Below, piece after piece: positions 10,091-20,495 of a stretch of DNA of 64,000 nucleotides. Each line of letters starts with the position of its first letter. The stretch's first letter is position 1. The stretch is taken from the NCBI GenBank assembly GCA_013350335.1, contig CM023541.1, positions 37,006,739-37,070,738 on the forward strand, written 5' to 3'. Under the pieces are notes generated by a model. That model saw nothing but the letters and a program-made list of their open reading frames with translations. It ran no database searches and was not told where the DNA came from. Source of the DNA: Chimonanthus salicifolius. Its lineage: Eukaryota; Streptophyta; Magnoliopsida; Laurales; Calycanthaceae. The translations under genes and the position numbers were made by a program.

Positions 10091-11029
10091 TCACACACAG
10101 TACAGTGCCCAATTGCTTAAGTAATTAGTTTATACGAAGATTGACATCGAAGAATCTGTGGCCTGCCAGATAAACAAATCATTCCTGTTCAGCTCTTCTT
10201 GATGTCCCAAGGGGCCTGCTTTTATTATGCATGTGACCTTTTCAAACGCTTTCTACAAAGCTCGTCCATCTTGATTCTTACAAGTAGCAAGAAACAAGAA
10301 TGAGAATCCCAATATTGGAATAGAATATGAAAACAATGATTTTGTCCACATTTTTACATATAATGGGTGAGGAATGATTCTACGCTATCCCTTCTCATGC
10401 TAGCCTCCAATTCCTTTTTTGAGCCCACCTTATTGGATTCACCTCACAGTTAGACCTTGATGAATTATCAATGATCCAAATCTGTGCGAATTAATGGTTT
10501 TAAGCAACCGGCCATTAATATGAAATTTCATTGGGTACTTGCTGGTTTTTTCAATGACCCATCACTCTTACTACTGAATCTGAAACACAAAACCCTGTAC
10601 TGGACATGTATGGATCTCTACAGCTGAAATATAGGCCAGTAGCTACAAGGATTTTTGGTACCTGAAACAGTGTAGAATATGATTTTAAATCCTTCCTCTG
10701 ATCAAATTTATGCTCACCATTAAACTCATCATATATTTTACAACTCGCAATAGTGACGCGCAATCGGGTTGAGGGGAAATTTGGACTGTCGGAATCGAGA
10801 CAAGGGGAAAACAGTGTATCTTACCTCTGTTTAGTGCTTCCCATTCTCGAGTGTATTCCTTGAATTGGTTCATCAATAGCTTCTAGAATAGAATAAGATC
10901 ACTTTTCCTATATTTTCTGCATATGCATATGTTTTGCAGCTCTATACATGAATTTCTATGTCCAATTCAAACCCTTTATTTTTAAGTTTTTTATCTATTG
11001 ATCCAAGAATTTTATGTCATAGTCAGAAA
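10091..11029. other. Upstream region of the subtilase gene
   Basis: This should hold the subtilase promoter on the minus strand. TATA-like stretches occur on that strand near 10125-10133 and 10215-10230, but I cannot choose between them. No other gene or bounded repeat was recognised. Confidence 0.35.
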
Positions 11030-11814
11030 ATGGTGGTTGTCATTCCATTTGACTTTTATGATACAAATCAATCTCCATTGATTAGGAAGAAAGAGAAAAG
11101 GTGATGAGGACAAGCAAGGAAAAGATGCAGATATGCGAACAAACAGAAAATTAGACTTTAGAAAACTTTCAATTAGTTGTCTGTTCCATTCATGAATTTA
11201 TCAGATGGTGAAACTTGCAAGTTTGGCTAGTTTTGCTTTCTTTTCTCATTTTATCTGTATTTTTGCTTGTTAGCTAAGGGTGCAACTTGGATGAGTTGGA
11301 TCGATACTTCTGTAGAGCGAGTTTGGCTCGCTTAACTTAACAAACGCGGTCCAAATGGGCTCGAGGCCCACATTGTCCACTAGAGAGTTTTCTCTTGTAC
11401 CTTCATGTTATCTTTATATTGGTCACCGACAGAATTTTAATTAAACTTTGGATGATATCAAACCTTAGAAAACCAAAAAAAAGTGTTATTTATCTAATAC
11501 GATATAATCCAATTTGGATCTTTTGACATTAATATACTCAAAATCCAACAAATCGGCCGATGTGTAGGTTGTCCTTTTAGTTGTTTTTCCTGAGTGTCCA
11601 CAATGATATTTAAATACTAATTTACATATAATGAGAAAGGAATTCACTGTGTTTTTTTTTTTTCTAAACTAAATTTCTCTCTGTCTTCTTTGGTGTTGAT
11701 TGATTTTCATCATCTAACAAGAAAAGAGGTGAACAAGATTTGTCCATCAACATCAACTTTCAACTGTCCAAGACCTAATACATATATAAATATATAAATA
11801 TATATATATATATA

Positions 11815-12303
11815 TATATGGGAGCACAACTCTACTAAACTCCCTCTTCGAGTGACGTCCCACACCTTCATAGATTAGCTATCGAGTTACACCATGAGGA
11901 TTCGAACTCGTACAATCCCATTTCCTGAGGTGGAATGATACCAGCTAGGGGTGAAACTCGGGTTGGGTTTTGGCCCGAACCCGCATGACCCAACCCGAAA
12001 ATCATGTGGGTCGGGTCGGATTGAGAAGTTAGAAACCCGTATTGAATTCAGGTCGGGTTGGGTTGAGAGAGTTTTAAGTTAACCCGACCCGACCTGAGCC
12101 TGTAAAAAGTAGGCTAAAGTAGGTTCAAAATGCGGGTCGGGTCTGGTTTCGGGTTGAATCGGGTTGGGTCGGGTCAAGACGTCCGGATAAAAAATTCAGA
12201 TCAGGTCGAGTCGGGTTCCTGAGCTGGGTTGGGTTTTAAAAATCCGATCCGACCCGGCCCGATTTCAACCCTAATACCAGCTAAGCTACCCCATGTGGGG
12301 TCT
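11815..12303 (-). mobile_element. tRNA-derived SINE, split by a hAT MITE
   Basis: On the minus strand the head reads GGGGTAGCTTAGCTGGTAT (A-box-like), then, past the MITE at 11946-12273, CCACCTCAGGAAATGGG and GAGTTCGAATCCTC (B-box-like). The spacing of these boxes is that of a Pol III tRNA-type promoter. A worn counterpart without the MITE is at 14285-14395. Confidence 0.55.
11946..12273. mobile_element. hAT-type MITE with GGGTCGG-rich interior
   Basis: A 328-bp element with termini TAGGGGTGAAA and TTTCAACCCTA (inverted repeats) and a perfect 8-bp duplication ATACCAGC (11938-11945 and 12274-12281). Eight bases is the hAT signature. The interior is almost wholly degenerate copies of GGGTCGGGTTG and CCCGACCCGA. 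A family relative lies in the PI-PLC gene at 55091-55432. Confidence 0.9.
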
Positions 12304-13242
12304 TAATATATTTTTTAAAGTATTGTTTTTATGTACTTTTCAAAGTTAATTCAATTATACTCTTATATTTTACATAAATATATAATACATGTATTACTTT
12401 TATAATATATAATTCATGAGTTATTCAATTACCTCAACTCTATGTTAAGTGAATATATAATTTAAATACTTTCTTTTTTCTCAAGGTTATTTATGAGGTT
12501 CTATACATCAAACATTAGAAAACGAATAAGAGATGAAAATTTGTAAACATCTCATTGTGCCCTTTTATTAACTAGATGTTGTATAGATAAACCCTTTTGT
12601 TAAAAACATAGTTACGGTAAAAATAATTTTAACCTTCTGTTTCTATTTAAAATATGTTTAAAAATTATAAAAGTAGATTACTATGTTAAATTTATGTAAT
12701 AATATAGACGAATTTTTTGTCACCAAATCTCTCAAATAGAATTCTCATCCCTGTACGTATCCCTTCTCGACTTTTTGGCACATTTCTTATTATGGCCTAA
12801 TTTTTAGTTGTATTTTTGGAGACAACTAAAAAATCACTTTAGTTGAATTGGTCATTATTTTTTTTTTTAATCTTTAAATTTTATAGTCTTTAAAAATATG
12901 ATTTTATTAATTCAACCAAAGTGAATTTTGTACAGGCAACAGATTAAAAGAAACAGGTGGTTGTCGTTCCATTTGACTTTTATGATACAAGTCAATTTCC
13001 ATTGATGAGGAACAAAGAGAAAAGGTGACGAGGACAAGCAAGGTAAAGATCTGATATGCGAACAAACAGAAAATTAGACTTTAGAAAAGTCTCAATTAGT
13101 TGTCTGTTCCATTCACGAACTTATCAGATGGTGAAACTTGTTACCTAAGACTGCAACTTGGACGAGTTGGATTGGTACTTTTGTTGAGCGAGTCTAGCTC
13201 GCTTATCACAAACGCGGTCATGGGCCTTTCACAGGTCTCAAG

Positions 13243-13533
13243 CAGGGGTCTTTATCTCGGCCAATACGCAAATGGCCGATATCTGCTGAGATATATTGGC
13301 TGAAAAAAAAATTGATATCGACCATGGGCTCAGGCCGATATCTTGGCCGATATTAGCTCATATTGACTAATATCGGCCGATATTTACGTTTATAAAAAAA
13401 AAATTGGCTTTTTTTTAATTTTTTTTTAAAAATTCAGATTTTTTTTTTAAAGAAAAACCACCGATATCCTAAAAAAATTTTATGAGAGAGAAAAATCAGT
13501 CGAGATCTCAGTCCAATCAAATTTTACACTCCT
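13243..13533. mobile_element. hAT-like MITE with TATCGGCC-rich interior (worn)
   Basis: Begins CAGGGGTC and ends ACTCCTG. The interior holds repeated GGCCGATAT motifs, as in the elements at 59334-59681 and 60282-60643. The flanks GTCTCAAG and ACCTCGAG agree at five of eight positions, compatible with an old 8-bp duplication. It is absent from the corresponding place in copy 1 of the tandem duplication, which confirms it as an insertion. Confidence 0.6.
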
Positions 13534-13690
13534 GACCTCGAGACGTCGTAACCTAAATGGCCCTTATCGAGGCCCACATTGTCAACAAGAGAGTTTTCTG
13601 TTGTACCTTCATGTTATCTATACATTGGTCACCAACAGAATTTTAATTAAATTGTGGCTGATATTAAATCTTAGAAAACAAAAAAAAATA

Positions 13691-13879
13691 CTTCATCTGT
13701 CCCAATTTAGTTGTCTTATATGGATTTTGGAATTGTTTCAAAATAGTTGTCCTATTTATATTGAAATAGCACAAAATGTGTTGAAAATAAATAAGATCAC
13801 GTAGAGTATTAGTCTTATACAGAGTTCCTTAAAAAATACAAATGTTTCAAATTAGACAACTAAAATAGGACGGAGGCAG
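13691..13879. mobile_element. Stowaway (Tc1/mariner-type) MITE
   Basis: A 189-bp element starting CTTCATCTGTCCC and ending GGACGGAGGCAG, a worn form of the usual Stowaway terminus, flanked by TA on both sides. Copy 1 of the tandem duplication lacks it. A close relative is in intron 2 of the PI-PLC gene (about 47700-47876). Confidence 0.85.
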
Positions 13880-14065
13880 TATGTTATTTATCTAATCCGA
13901 TATAATCCAATTTGGATCTTTTCACATTATTATACTCAAAATCCAACAAATCGGTCGATATGTGTAGGTTGTCCTTTTAGTTGTTTTTCCTGAGTGTCCA
14001 CAATGATATTTAAATACTAATATACATATAACGAGAACGGATTTGACTGTTTGATTGATTTTCAT

Positions 14066-14230
14066 CGGTGTAGTTCAACTAGTTGCCTTCCGCTTCAGGA
14101 AGAGGAGGTTGTGGGTTCGAGCCCCTATGGCCTAATCTTGGTGTGCCTTAGGGGTAGTGGGCTCATCCGTGAAGGTTTTAGTAAGATTGTATCTGAATTT
14201 TCCACACGTTAATAAAAAAGAAAAAGAAAA
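14066..14230 (+). mobile_element. tRNA-derived SINE
   Basis: The head has GGTGTAGTTCAACTAGTTG (A-box-like) and GTGGGTTCGAGCCCC (B-box-like), followed by a body with TTGGTGTGCCTTAGGGGTAG and an A-rich tail. Family members are at 57826-57966 and around 60155-60670, both on the minus strand. It is missing from copy 1 of the tandem duplication. Confidence 0.75.
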
Positions 14231-14284
14231 GACGTGAACAAGATTTGTCGATCAACATTAAACTTTCAGCTGTCCAAGCCACTA

Positions 14285-14395
14285 AACCCCCTTCAGGTGA
14301 AGTCCTATATGAGTTATGCCATGAAGATTCGAACTTGCACTATTCCATTTCCTGAGGCGGAATGTTACCGACTGAACTACTCCACGTGATGTCCT
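14285..14395 (-). mobile_element. Worn SINE head, paralog of the one in copy 1
   Basis: On the minus strand: GTAGTTCAGTCGGTAAC, CCTCAGGAAATGG and AAGTTCGAATCTTC, the same order as at 11815-12303 but uninterrupted. Confidence 0.5.
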
Positions 14396-15040
14396 AATAA
14401 ATATATATTTTAAAAAGTGTTGTTTTTATGTACTTTTCAAAGTTAATTCAATTATACTCTTATATTTTACATAGATATATAATACATGTATTACTTTTAT
14501 AATATATTATTCAATCACCTCAACTCTATGTTCAGTGAATATACATTTTAAATATTTTCTTTTTTCTCAACGTTATTTATGAGGTTCTATACATCAAACA
14601 TTAGAGAACGATAAAGAGATGAAAATTTGAAACATCTCATTGTGCCCTTTTATTAACTAGCTGTTGTATAGATAAAGCTTTTTGTTAAAAACGTAGTTAA
14701 GGTAAAAATAATTTTAACCTTCAGTTTCTGTTTAAAATATTTTAAAAAAATTATAAAAGTAAATAACTATGTTAAATTTATGTAATAATATAGACGAATT
14801 TTTTGTCACCAAATCTCTCAAATAGGAATTATCATCCCTGTAAGTATCCGTTTTCCGACTATTTGGACATTTCTTTTTATGGCTGAATTTTTAGTTGTAT
14901 TTTTGGAGACAACTAAAAATTACTTGAATTGGTTATTTTAATTTTTTTTTAATTTCTAAATTTTATAGTCTTTAAAAATATGACTTCATTAATTCAACTA
15001 AAGTGAATTTTTATAGACAACATATCGAAAAAAAGACCTA

Positions 15041-15892
15041 TCATCACTCTATTTGATAGTCTCCGATAATATTTTAGACCTATCTCTACTCCATTTTATA
15101 GTGTGGGCTCTCAATGTGCAAAATAATATTACCTCATCTAGTGTGCAAGTGAACATCACATCGTACTTTAAAGGAAAAGAACACACGAAAGAATCCACTT
15201 TCCCTACTTTTCCATGAAAAGTTGATTAATATTGAATTCCATGAAAGTAGGAAGAGAACTTGTTGGAGAGGTATCTCTATTTTTCAAGCTCTAATTTCTG
15301 ATTTTCCGACTTTCTAAAGCTCTGAACTTCTCAGTTTCATTTTTATTTCCTTTTAAGCTGAAAGTTGGAAAGTTCAAACCACATGTATATTTTGATTTTC
15401 TTCCTCTTTTGGGTTTTGGCTTCATTGATTATGTAGAAATGACAATTTTAACAATTAAGAATCCAAAATAGAGGGCATAAAAAATTAAAAAGAGAACTCA
15501 ATCTTAATTCCAAATATTATAGAAATTTAGAATTTGATAATATTTTTAGTTAGTAATAGGAAAGAAGTTCTTAAATTGATAATGAAAAACTAAAATCAAT
15601 GAAAATATAAGAATATAAGTATTTAAAAACTAAAATGTGAAGTTGGAAATATTTTGCAGAAAATGATAAATAGAACCTGCTATAAGTTAAAAATAAGTTT
15701 TTTACTGGATTAATGTTTATACATTTGATGCAGGCCTGGGTCGAATTTGTACGATTCGTCTCAGACATGCAGTTCACCACGCAGCCAATCACACTTAACG
15801 AAAGAATTTTGCCTTGATTACGGGTTTGCCAAATAACTTTCGAATCGAACAAGTTTTTCAGAAAACCAATCATGCTTATGAAAATTAGATTG
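15041..15892. other. Intergenic, no recognised feature
   Basis: AT-rich sequence with stop-dense frames. No bounded repeat was found. Confidence 0.4.
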
Positions 15893-16076
15893 AGAAGTGA
15901 TTTTTGCACCCCCACTTTTACCCATTGTGCATCTCCTTCTATATGAAATTTCGATTTTGCTCAAGAAAGCAAGGAAGGAGAGAGAAAAGAAGAAATTTGA
16001 GTTTGGACAAAATCGAAATTTCACATGAAAGGAGTGCACGGTGGGTAAAAGGTGGGAGTGCAAAAATCACTTTCCA
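15893..16076. mobile_element. Short foldback MITE
   Basis: AAGTGATTTTTGCACCCCCA at the left is mirrored by TGGGAGTGCAAAAATCACTT at the right. The inverted repeat extends inward through TTTTACCC and GAAATTTCGATTTTG. TTAGATTGAG on the left and TTAGATTAAG on the right may be target-site remnants. There is no coding capacity. Confidence 0.7.
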
Positions 16077-16486
16077 ATTAGATTAAGTTCTCCTTTAATT
16101 AAATTGATTAAACATTGCGGAAGTGAGAATTAAAAGAGATTAAATGAAATTCGAAAATCACACACTTAATCTAAAGACCATAAGACATAGCTCATAGCTG
16201 AATTAAATAAACGGGTACTTGTAAAAGTCTCGGCATGAGAAGCCTCACAGAACACAACTCCATGGAGTTTATACAAAAGTTTCAAATTTTATTCAATTCC
16301 AGTGTGTAAAATTCAATACATGGGCTGCCTTTAAATAACCAAACTAAAGGCCATAGTCAGCCAAAGATTTCTAAACTAGAGAATGAAATAATAAAAGCAA
16401 TATCTAAATCTGCATATCCAACGATCCACATGTTTGTGGATTTATTTAAAAATAAAAAAAAACACTACCGATTATCCATTGTGCTT
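16077..16486. other. Intergenic, no recognised feature
   Basis: AT-rich sequence between two MITEs. Nothing was recognised. Confidence 0.4.
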
Positions 16487-16494
16487 AGTTTCAT

Positions 16495-17793
16495 GGGTCT
16501 CCGTTTATACACCCGGATTTTCTGCCTCTACACACCCGTTTCCAGGTGCAGGTGGCTAATTACCATTTTGCCCCTGCGTTTCCATTCGTTCGAACGAATT
16601 CCCATTTCATTTCGCCATTCGTTCGAACGAATGGACGCATACCCCATCCAATTTTGATTCGTTCGAACGAATCTCCGTTTAAAATCAATTCGTTCGAATG
16701 AATCGGGTGAACAATGACGCGCATTACTGTTCACCCGTGTTACTGTTTACCCGTGAATGAATCGGTGAACAGTAACACACGTACTGTTCACCCGTGTTAC
16801 TGTTCACCCGTGAATAAATCCATTCATTCGAATGAATTGATTTTCTTTAAAATTTTAAAGTTATTTTTTAAGTATTGTGTATTTTTAAAATTTTTCAAAT
16901 TAAATATCCGAACTAATTACGATAATCTGATAAAAATACTTTAAGATTTCAAGGTCTTTTGACACTCCTAAATATTTAAAACACAGTATTTTACAAATAA
17001 GGGTATCCCTAGGGTGTGCCGAAAATACATTTAGGAGTGTCAAAAGACCTTAAAGTCTTAAAGTATATTTGTCAGATTATCGTAATTAGTCTGGATATTC
17101 AATTTGAGAAATTTTGGAAATACATGTTGCTTAAAAAATAATTTTAAAGTTTTAAAGGAGATTTTATTATTTAATACACTATGCATATTATTTTTTAAGC
17201 ACAGTATATTTTCAAAATTTTTCAAATTGAATATCCGGACTAATTACGATAACCTGATAAATATACTTTAAGACTTCAAGGTCTTTTGACACTCCTAAAT
17301 GTGTTTTCGACACACCCTAGGGATACCCTTATTTATAAAATACTGTGTTTTAAATATTTAGGAGTGTCAAAAGACCTTAAAGTCTTAAAGTATTTTTATC
17401 AGATTATCGTAATTAGTCCTGATATTTAATTTGAGAAATTTTAAAAATATACAGTGCTTAAAAAATGACTTTAAAATTTTAAAGAAAATCAATTCATTCG
17501 AATGAATCAGTGATTCATTCGAATAAATCGATTCATTCAATCGATTTAACACGGGTGAACAGTAACGCACATTACTGTTCACCCGATTCATTCGAACGAA
17601 TTGATTTTAAACGGGGATTCATTCGAACGAATCAAAATTGGATGAGGTATGCGTCCATTCGTTCGAACGAATGGCAAAATGAACTGAGAATTCGTTCGAA
17701 CGAATGGAAACGCAGGGGCAAAATGGTAATTAACCATCCACACCCAGAAACGGGTGTGTAAAAGCAGAAAATCCAGATGTGTAAACAGGACCC
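16495..17793. mobile_element. 1.3-kb palindromic MITE with TTCGTTCGAACGAA motifs
   Basis: The two halves are inverted copies of each other over roughly 640 bp each. The left terminus GGGTCTCCGTTTATACACCC corresponds to the reverse complement of the right terminus, GGGTCCTGTTTACACATCTG. The near-flanking repeat AGTTTCAT/AGTTTTAT (16487-16494, 17794-17801) differs at one position and fits an old 8-bp duplication. Each arm carries several perfect 14-base palindromes TTCGTTCGAACGAA and a GTTACTGTTCACCCG repeat. The centre (16850-17480) holds further inverted modules containing GGTCTTTTGACACTCCTAAA. There is no gene. A short deletion derivative is at 63177-63629. Confidence 0.85.
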
Positions 17794-17801
17794 AGTTTTA
17801 T

Positions 17802-18624
17802 TTAAGCATCTAACTTAGGAAACATGGAATCTAATGGAATTAGAAGGTGCTTTGGAGTGAATGGATTTTGGAATTTAAGGTGGGGTCGGCCACGAGGTAT
17901 TTGCTAAGGGTAGGGTCGGCCAATGGTGGGCTATTTGGGCATTGGATATTAGGATAACTTTAATTGGACAATGGGTTGAATAATTGGGCAATTCAATAAT
18001 TTTAAAATTTTGTAAATTAATCCAATAGAATTGAAGGATTTATTGGCTGGAGGCCCATAGCTAGTGCCTCCGTCGAATCTGTCCAAATTAGCTAATGCAA
18101 ATTCAGCCTGGATGTCTTCATCAGGTCTTCCCTTTCCAGTGTCGATTCTTCGGTGCACTAGAAGTACCATGTCGACAAATTAATTCATATTGGCCTAGCA
18201 TCCTCTAATGAGTCGTCATGAATTTCGCATAATTGAGCTTTTGATGCCTACATTAACATTGGATAAAAAGATTTGTTTACTGGTTGATTAATCAATTAGG
18301 AAAATGCTTCAACATTAATAAAAAAAAGAGGAATGTTGTTGGGAAGAAAAGGGATTATGAGTCTGAGAAAAATAGTATGAAATGAATATAGTCATGATTA
18401 TTATTTACAATATGCAACATAAAATAATAAGTGAAAAATATGAATGTGAAAAATTGAAATAAAATAGATCTAATATTAAAATTCAAAATTTTAAATTTAA
18501 TGTATATATTTTAAGTGAAATTGGATTATGAAAGTATCACATATACTCTTAACAATTTAGATAAGTGCTATAAAATGAATTTTAAATTTATAAAGAAATT
18601 AACAAACTACAGAGTAAATCGGAT
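17802..18624. other. Intergenic, no recognised feature
   Basis: AT-rich. No supported gene or bounded repeat. Confidence 0.4.
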
Positions 18625-18697
18625 GGGGATGTAGCTCAGATGGTAGAGTGGTCGCTTTGCATGCGAGAGGTAAGGGGATCGCTACCCCGCATCTCCC
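18625..18697 (+). tRNA. tRNA-Ala(UGC), probably degenerate
   Basis: The acceptor arm GGGGATG pairs with CATCTCC (one G-U), the D arm is AGCTCAGATGGTAGAG, and the anticodon loop TTTGCAT gives anticodon TGC (Ala). Two features suggest decay: the anticodon stem's outer pair is G-G, and the T loop reads ATCGCTA instead of TTCRANT, which weakens the Pol III B box. The discriminator base is C where tRNA-Ala has A. It may be a tRNA pseudogene. Confidence 0.6.
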
Positions 18698-19175
18698 AAT
18701 GTTCACTTCTCAAAGAAAACATTTTAAAAATTGAATAATTGCTTAAACAATAGAAGGGATGTTTTTTATTTTTATAAACACCTTCCAAGTAACTGGTTCA
18801 TCTATTCCAGTGTCCATGAATGATTTTTTTTTTAAATTTAACTTTAAACTTTATGTTGAATAATGATTATTGTCATAGAAAAATAAAAATAAACTGACAA
18901 AATAACCAAGTACTACTAACTATAAGTGGACATCTACTAACTCGTCTTTGCAGAATTCCTCATGTCATCTCCCTTGCCTGTGTTAAAAAAATAAACAAAT
19001 ATGACAGAGCAGGAGGAAAAGTATCGGAAAGAGAGATTGCGAAAGGACGAGAAAATGTGGGACTAAACCCAATTATTGCTTGCACTCCCCTGTCGGAAAT
19101 TTTAAAAGAAATAAAAAATTTGAGAGAGAGTTTTAGTGAGAAATAATGATTTTAGAGAGATTCAACCAGAGTGAT
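18698..19175. other. Intergenic, no recognised feature
   Basis: AT-rich spacer between the tRNA-like gene and the SINE/copia block. Confidence 0.4.
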
Positions 19176-19179
19176 ACAC

Positions 19180-19261
19180 TTTGCCACCTCGAGGGCTAAA
19201 ATGACGGCGAAGAACTTGCCTCAAGGATCTTGTGTTCGATTCAAGTTTAACTATAAGGAGC
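19180..19261 (+). mobile_element. 5' part of a SINE interrupted by the copia element
   Basis: CCTCAAGGATCTTGTGTTCGATTCAAG carries a tRNA-like B box (given here in two overlapping pieces: CCTCAAGGATC and TGTTCGATTCAAG). The remainder of the SINE resumes after the nested block at 36768 and ends in an A-rich tail near 36870. The last five bases, GGAGC, are the copia target duplication. Confidence 0.5.
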
Positions 19262-19569
19262 TATTGATATTTGACTTGATTTAACTCATCCCATAACTGA
19301 GTTGGTATTTATGGCTCTATTTAACTCAGCCTATAACTCAGTAGCATAATTGTAGGAGCATTTCCTTTTTATAGGAAATAACTGCTTGTATGAAATATAG
19401 AGGAAAGGAAGAGAAAAAACCAGTGTATGAACTGCACATTATACCTCCTCATTTTGATTTAGTGAAAACTCTTTCCTATGTTGCCCGTGGACGTAGGCAT
19501 TTAGCCGAACCATGTAAATCTGCGTGTTATTTCATATGTGTGATTGATTTTCCGCTGTAAAACTCAACA
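19262..19569 (+). repeat. 5' LTR of the copia element
   Basis: 308 bp, starting TATTGATATTTG and ending CTCAACA. The 3' copy starts TGTTGATATTTG, so the canonical TG edge has become TA here. Confidence 0.93.
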
Positions 19570-19571
19570 AT

Positions 19572-19583
19572 TGGTATTAGAGC
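19572..19583 (+). other. Copia primer-binding site
   Basis: TGGTATTAGAGC two bases after the LTR. It matches the plant initiator-Met tRNA 3' end complement (TGGTATCAGAGC) except for one C-to-T change. Confidence 0.85.
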
Positions 19584-20495
19584 GCCAGGTTCATCGAATC
19601 TGTCGGAAAAACCAAATCACATTGTCGGACATTCCATTCGGGCGTTCCATCGATTGAAAAAAAAAAAAAGATCTGAAGAAACCAGTCGTGCGTCCAAGGC
19701 AGAGGAGGCGGAAACTTCAGAGTGACTGGCTGTGAGTTGCAGCAACGCCAGAGGCATCTGGAAGCACCAGATCTGGGTTAATCGCAGACCAAGGGTTCCC
19801 TTCAATCCTCGACAAAAAAGGAGGATTTCTGAATCCCCACCGCCAGAGAGGCCGGAAACTACAGAGTGATCGGCTGCGAGCTGAGCGTCGCCGGAGAAGA
19901 TCTGAGACAGGGAACAAGGGCAGCTCCAGATTTCGAAGGCAGAGTTTTCTCTGCAGATCTGTTCTTCCCCAGATCGGTAATAGATCAGCCAAGGGGAAGA
20001 AAGGCAGGACAATCGGCATCCAAATCCGAGCAGAGCAGATTCGGAGGCAACACAGGGCGAGAGCAGGAGCAATCGGCAGCAGCCAAATCCGATAGGAAGG
20101 CACTGCTGTGGCCAGACCAGATCTGGGAGTAGATGTGAAAGAGGTCGGCAGAAAAGGGTAGAGTTGCAGATCTGTTCCAGAACGGAATAGAGCAGCTGTG
20201 TTCGAGTTCGAGTTTGAGCTCAGGCGAGTGGTGTTGTGCAGAGAGCAAGGCGGCGGCGGCAACGAACGGGAGCCACCGTGAAACCCAGAACCAAAATCGG
20301 CAGAAGAAGAAGTAGAGACGGCATTGCTGTCTTGCAAACTGAGAGGCGTGAGCGCCAGCAGAAAGGTGAAGAGGGTTTTCTCGGTTCGAGGAAGGTTGGA
20401 AGAAAGCAATTTCAACGGCAAATCTTAGAATCGCAGGCCCCAGCAATGGACGAGCTAAGGCAGCCATCGTCCCAGATAGAAATCGTGCTTAGCTG
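19584..20495 (+). other. Copia untranslated leader
   Basis: Roughly 0.9 kb between primer site and gag start, rich in CAGATCTG-type words. Open frames exist on both strands but have no recognisable domain; I treat them as chance frames in a long leader. Confidence 0.6.

Larger units (their letters stand above)
11030..12954 (+). repeat. Tandem segmental duplication, copy 1
   Basis: Copy 1 begins TGGTTGTCATTCCATTTGAC and matches copy 2 (12957-15040) along its whole length in the same order. Shared landmarks are the GGTGATGAGGACAAGCAAGG region, the CAAACGCGGTC region, a minus-strand SINE, and the closing AAAGTGAATTTT segment. Copy 1 alone carries the hAT MITE at 11946-12273. It contains no coding sequence that I can recognise. 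A (TA)n run lies at about 11780-11819. Confidence 0.85.
12957..15040 (+). repeat. Tandem segmental duplication, copy 2
   Basis: Directly follows copy 1 (11030-12954) in the same orientation. It differs by scattered substitutions and by three insertions absent from copy 1: a hAT-like MITE (13243-13533), a Stowaway MITE (13691-13879) and a SINE (14066-14230). It lacks copy 1's hAT MITE. No coding sequence was recognised. Confidence 0.85.

Noticed and set aside
19617..20467. Several long antisense frames (up to 234 residues) in the copia leader
   Set aside because: They overlap each other in different frames, lack domains, and lie in a leader rich in CAGATCTG-type words that avoids stops by composition.
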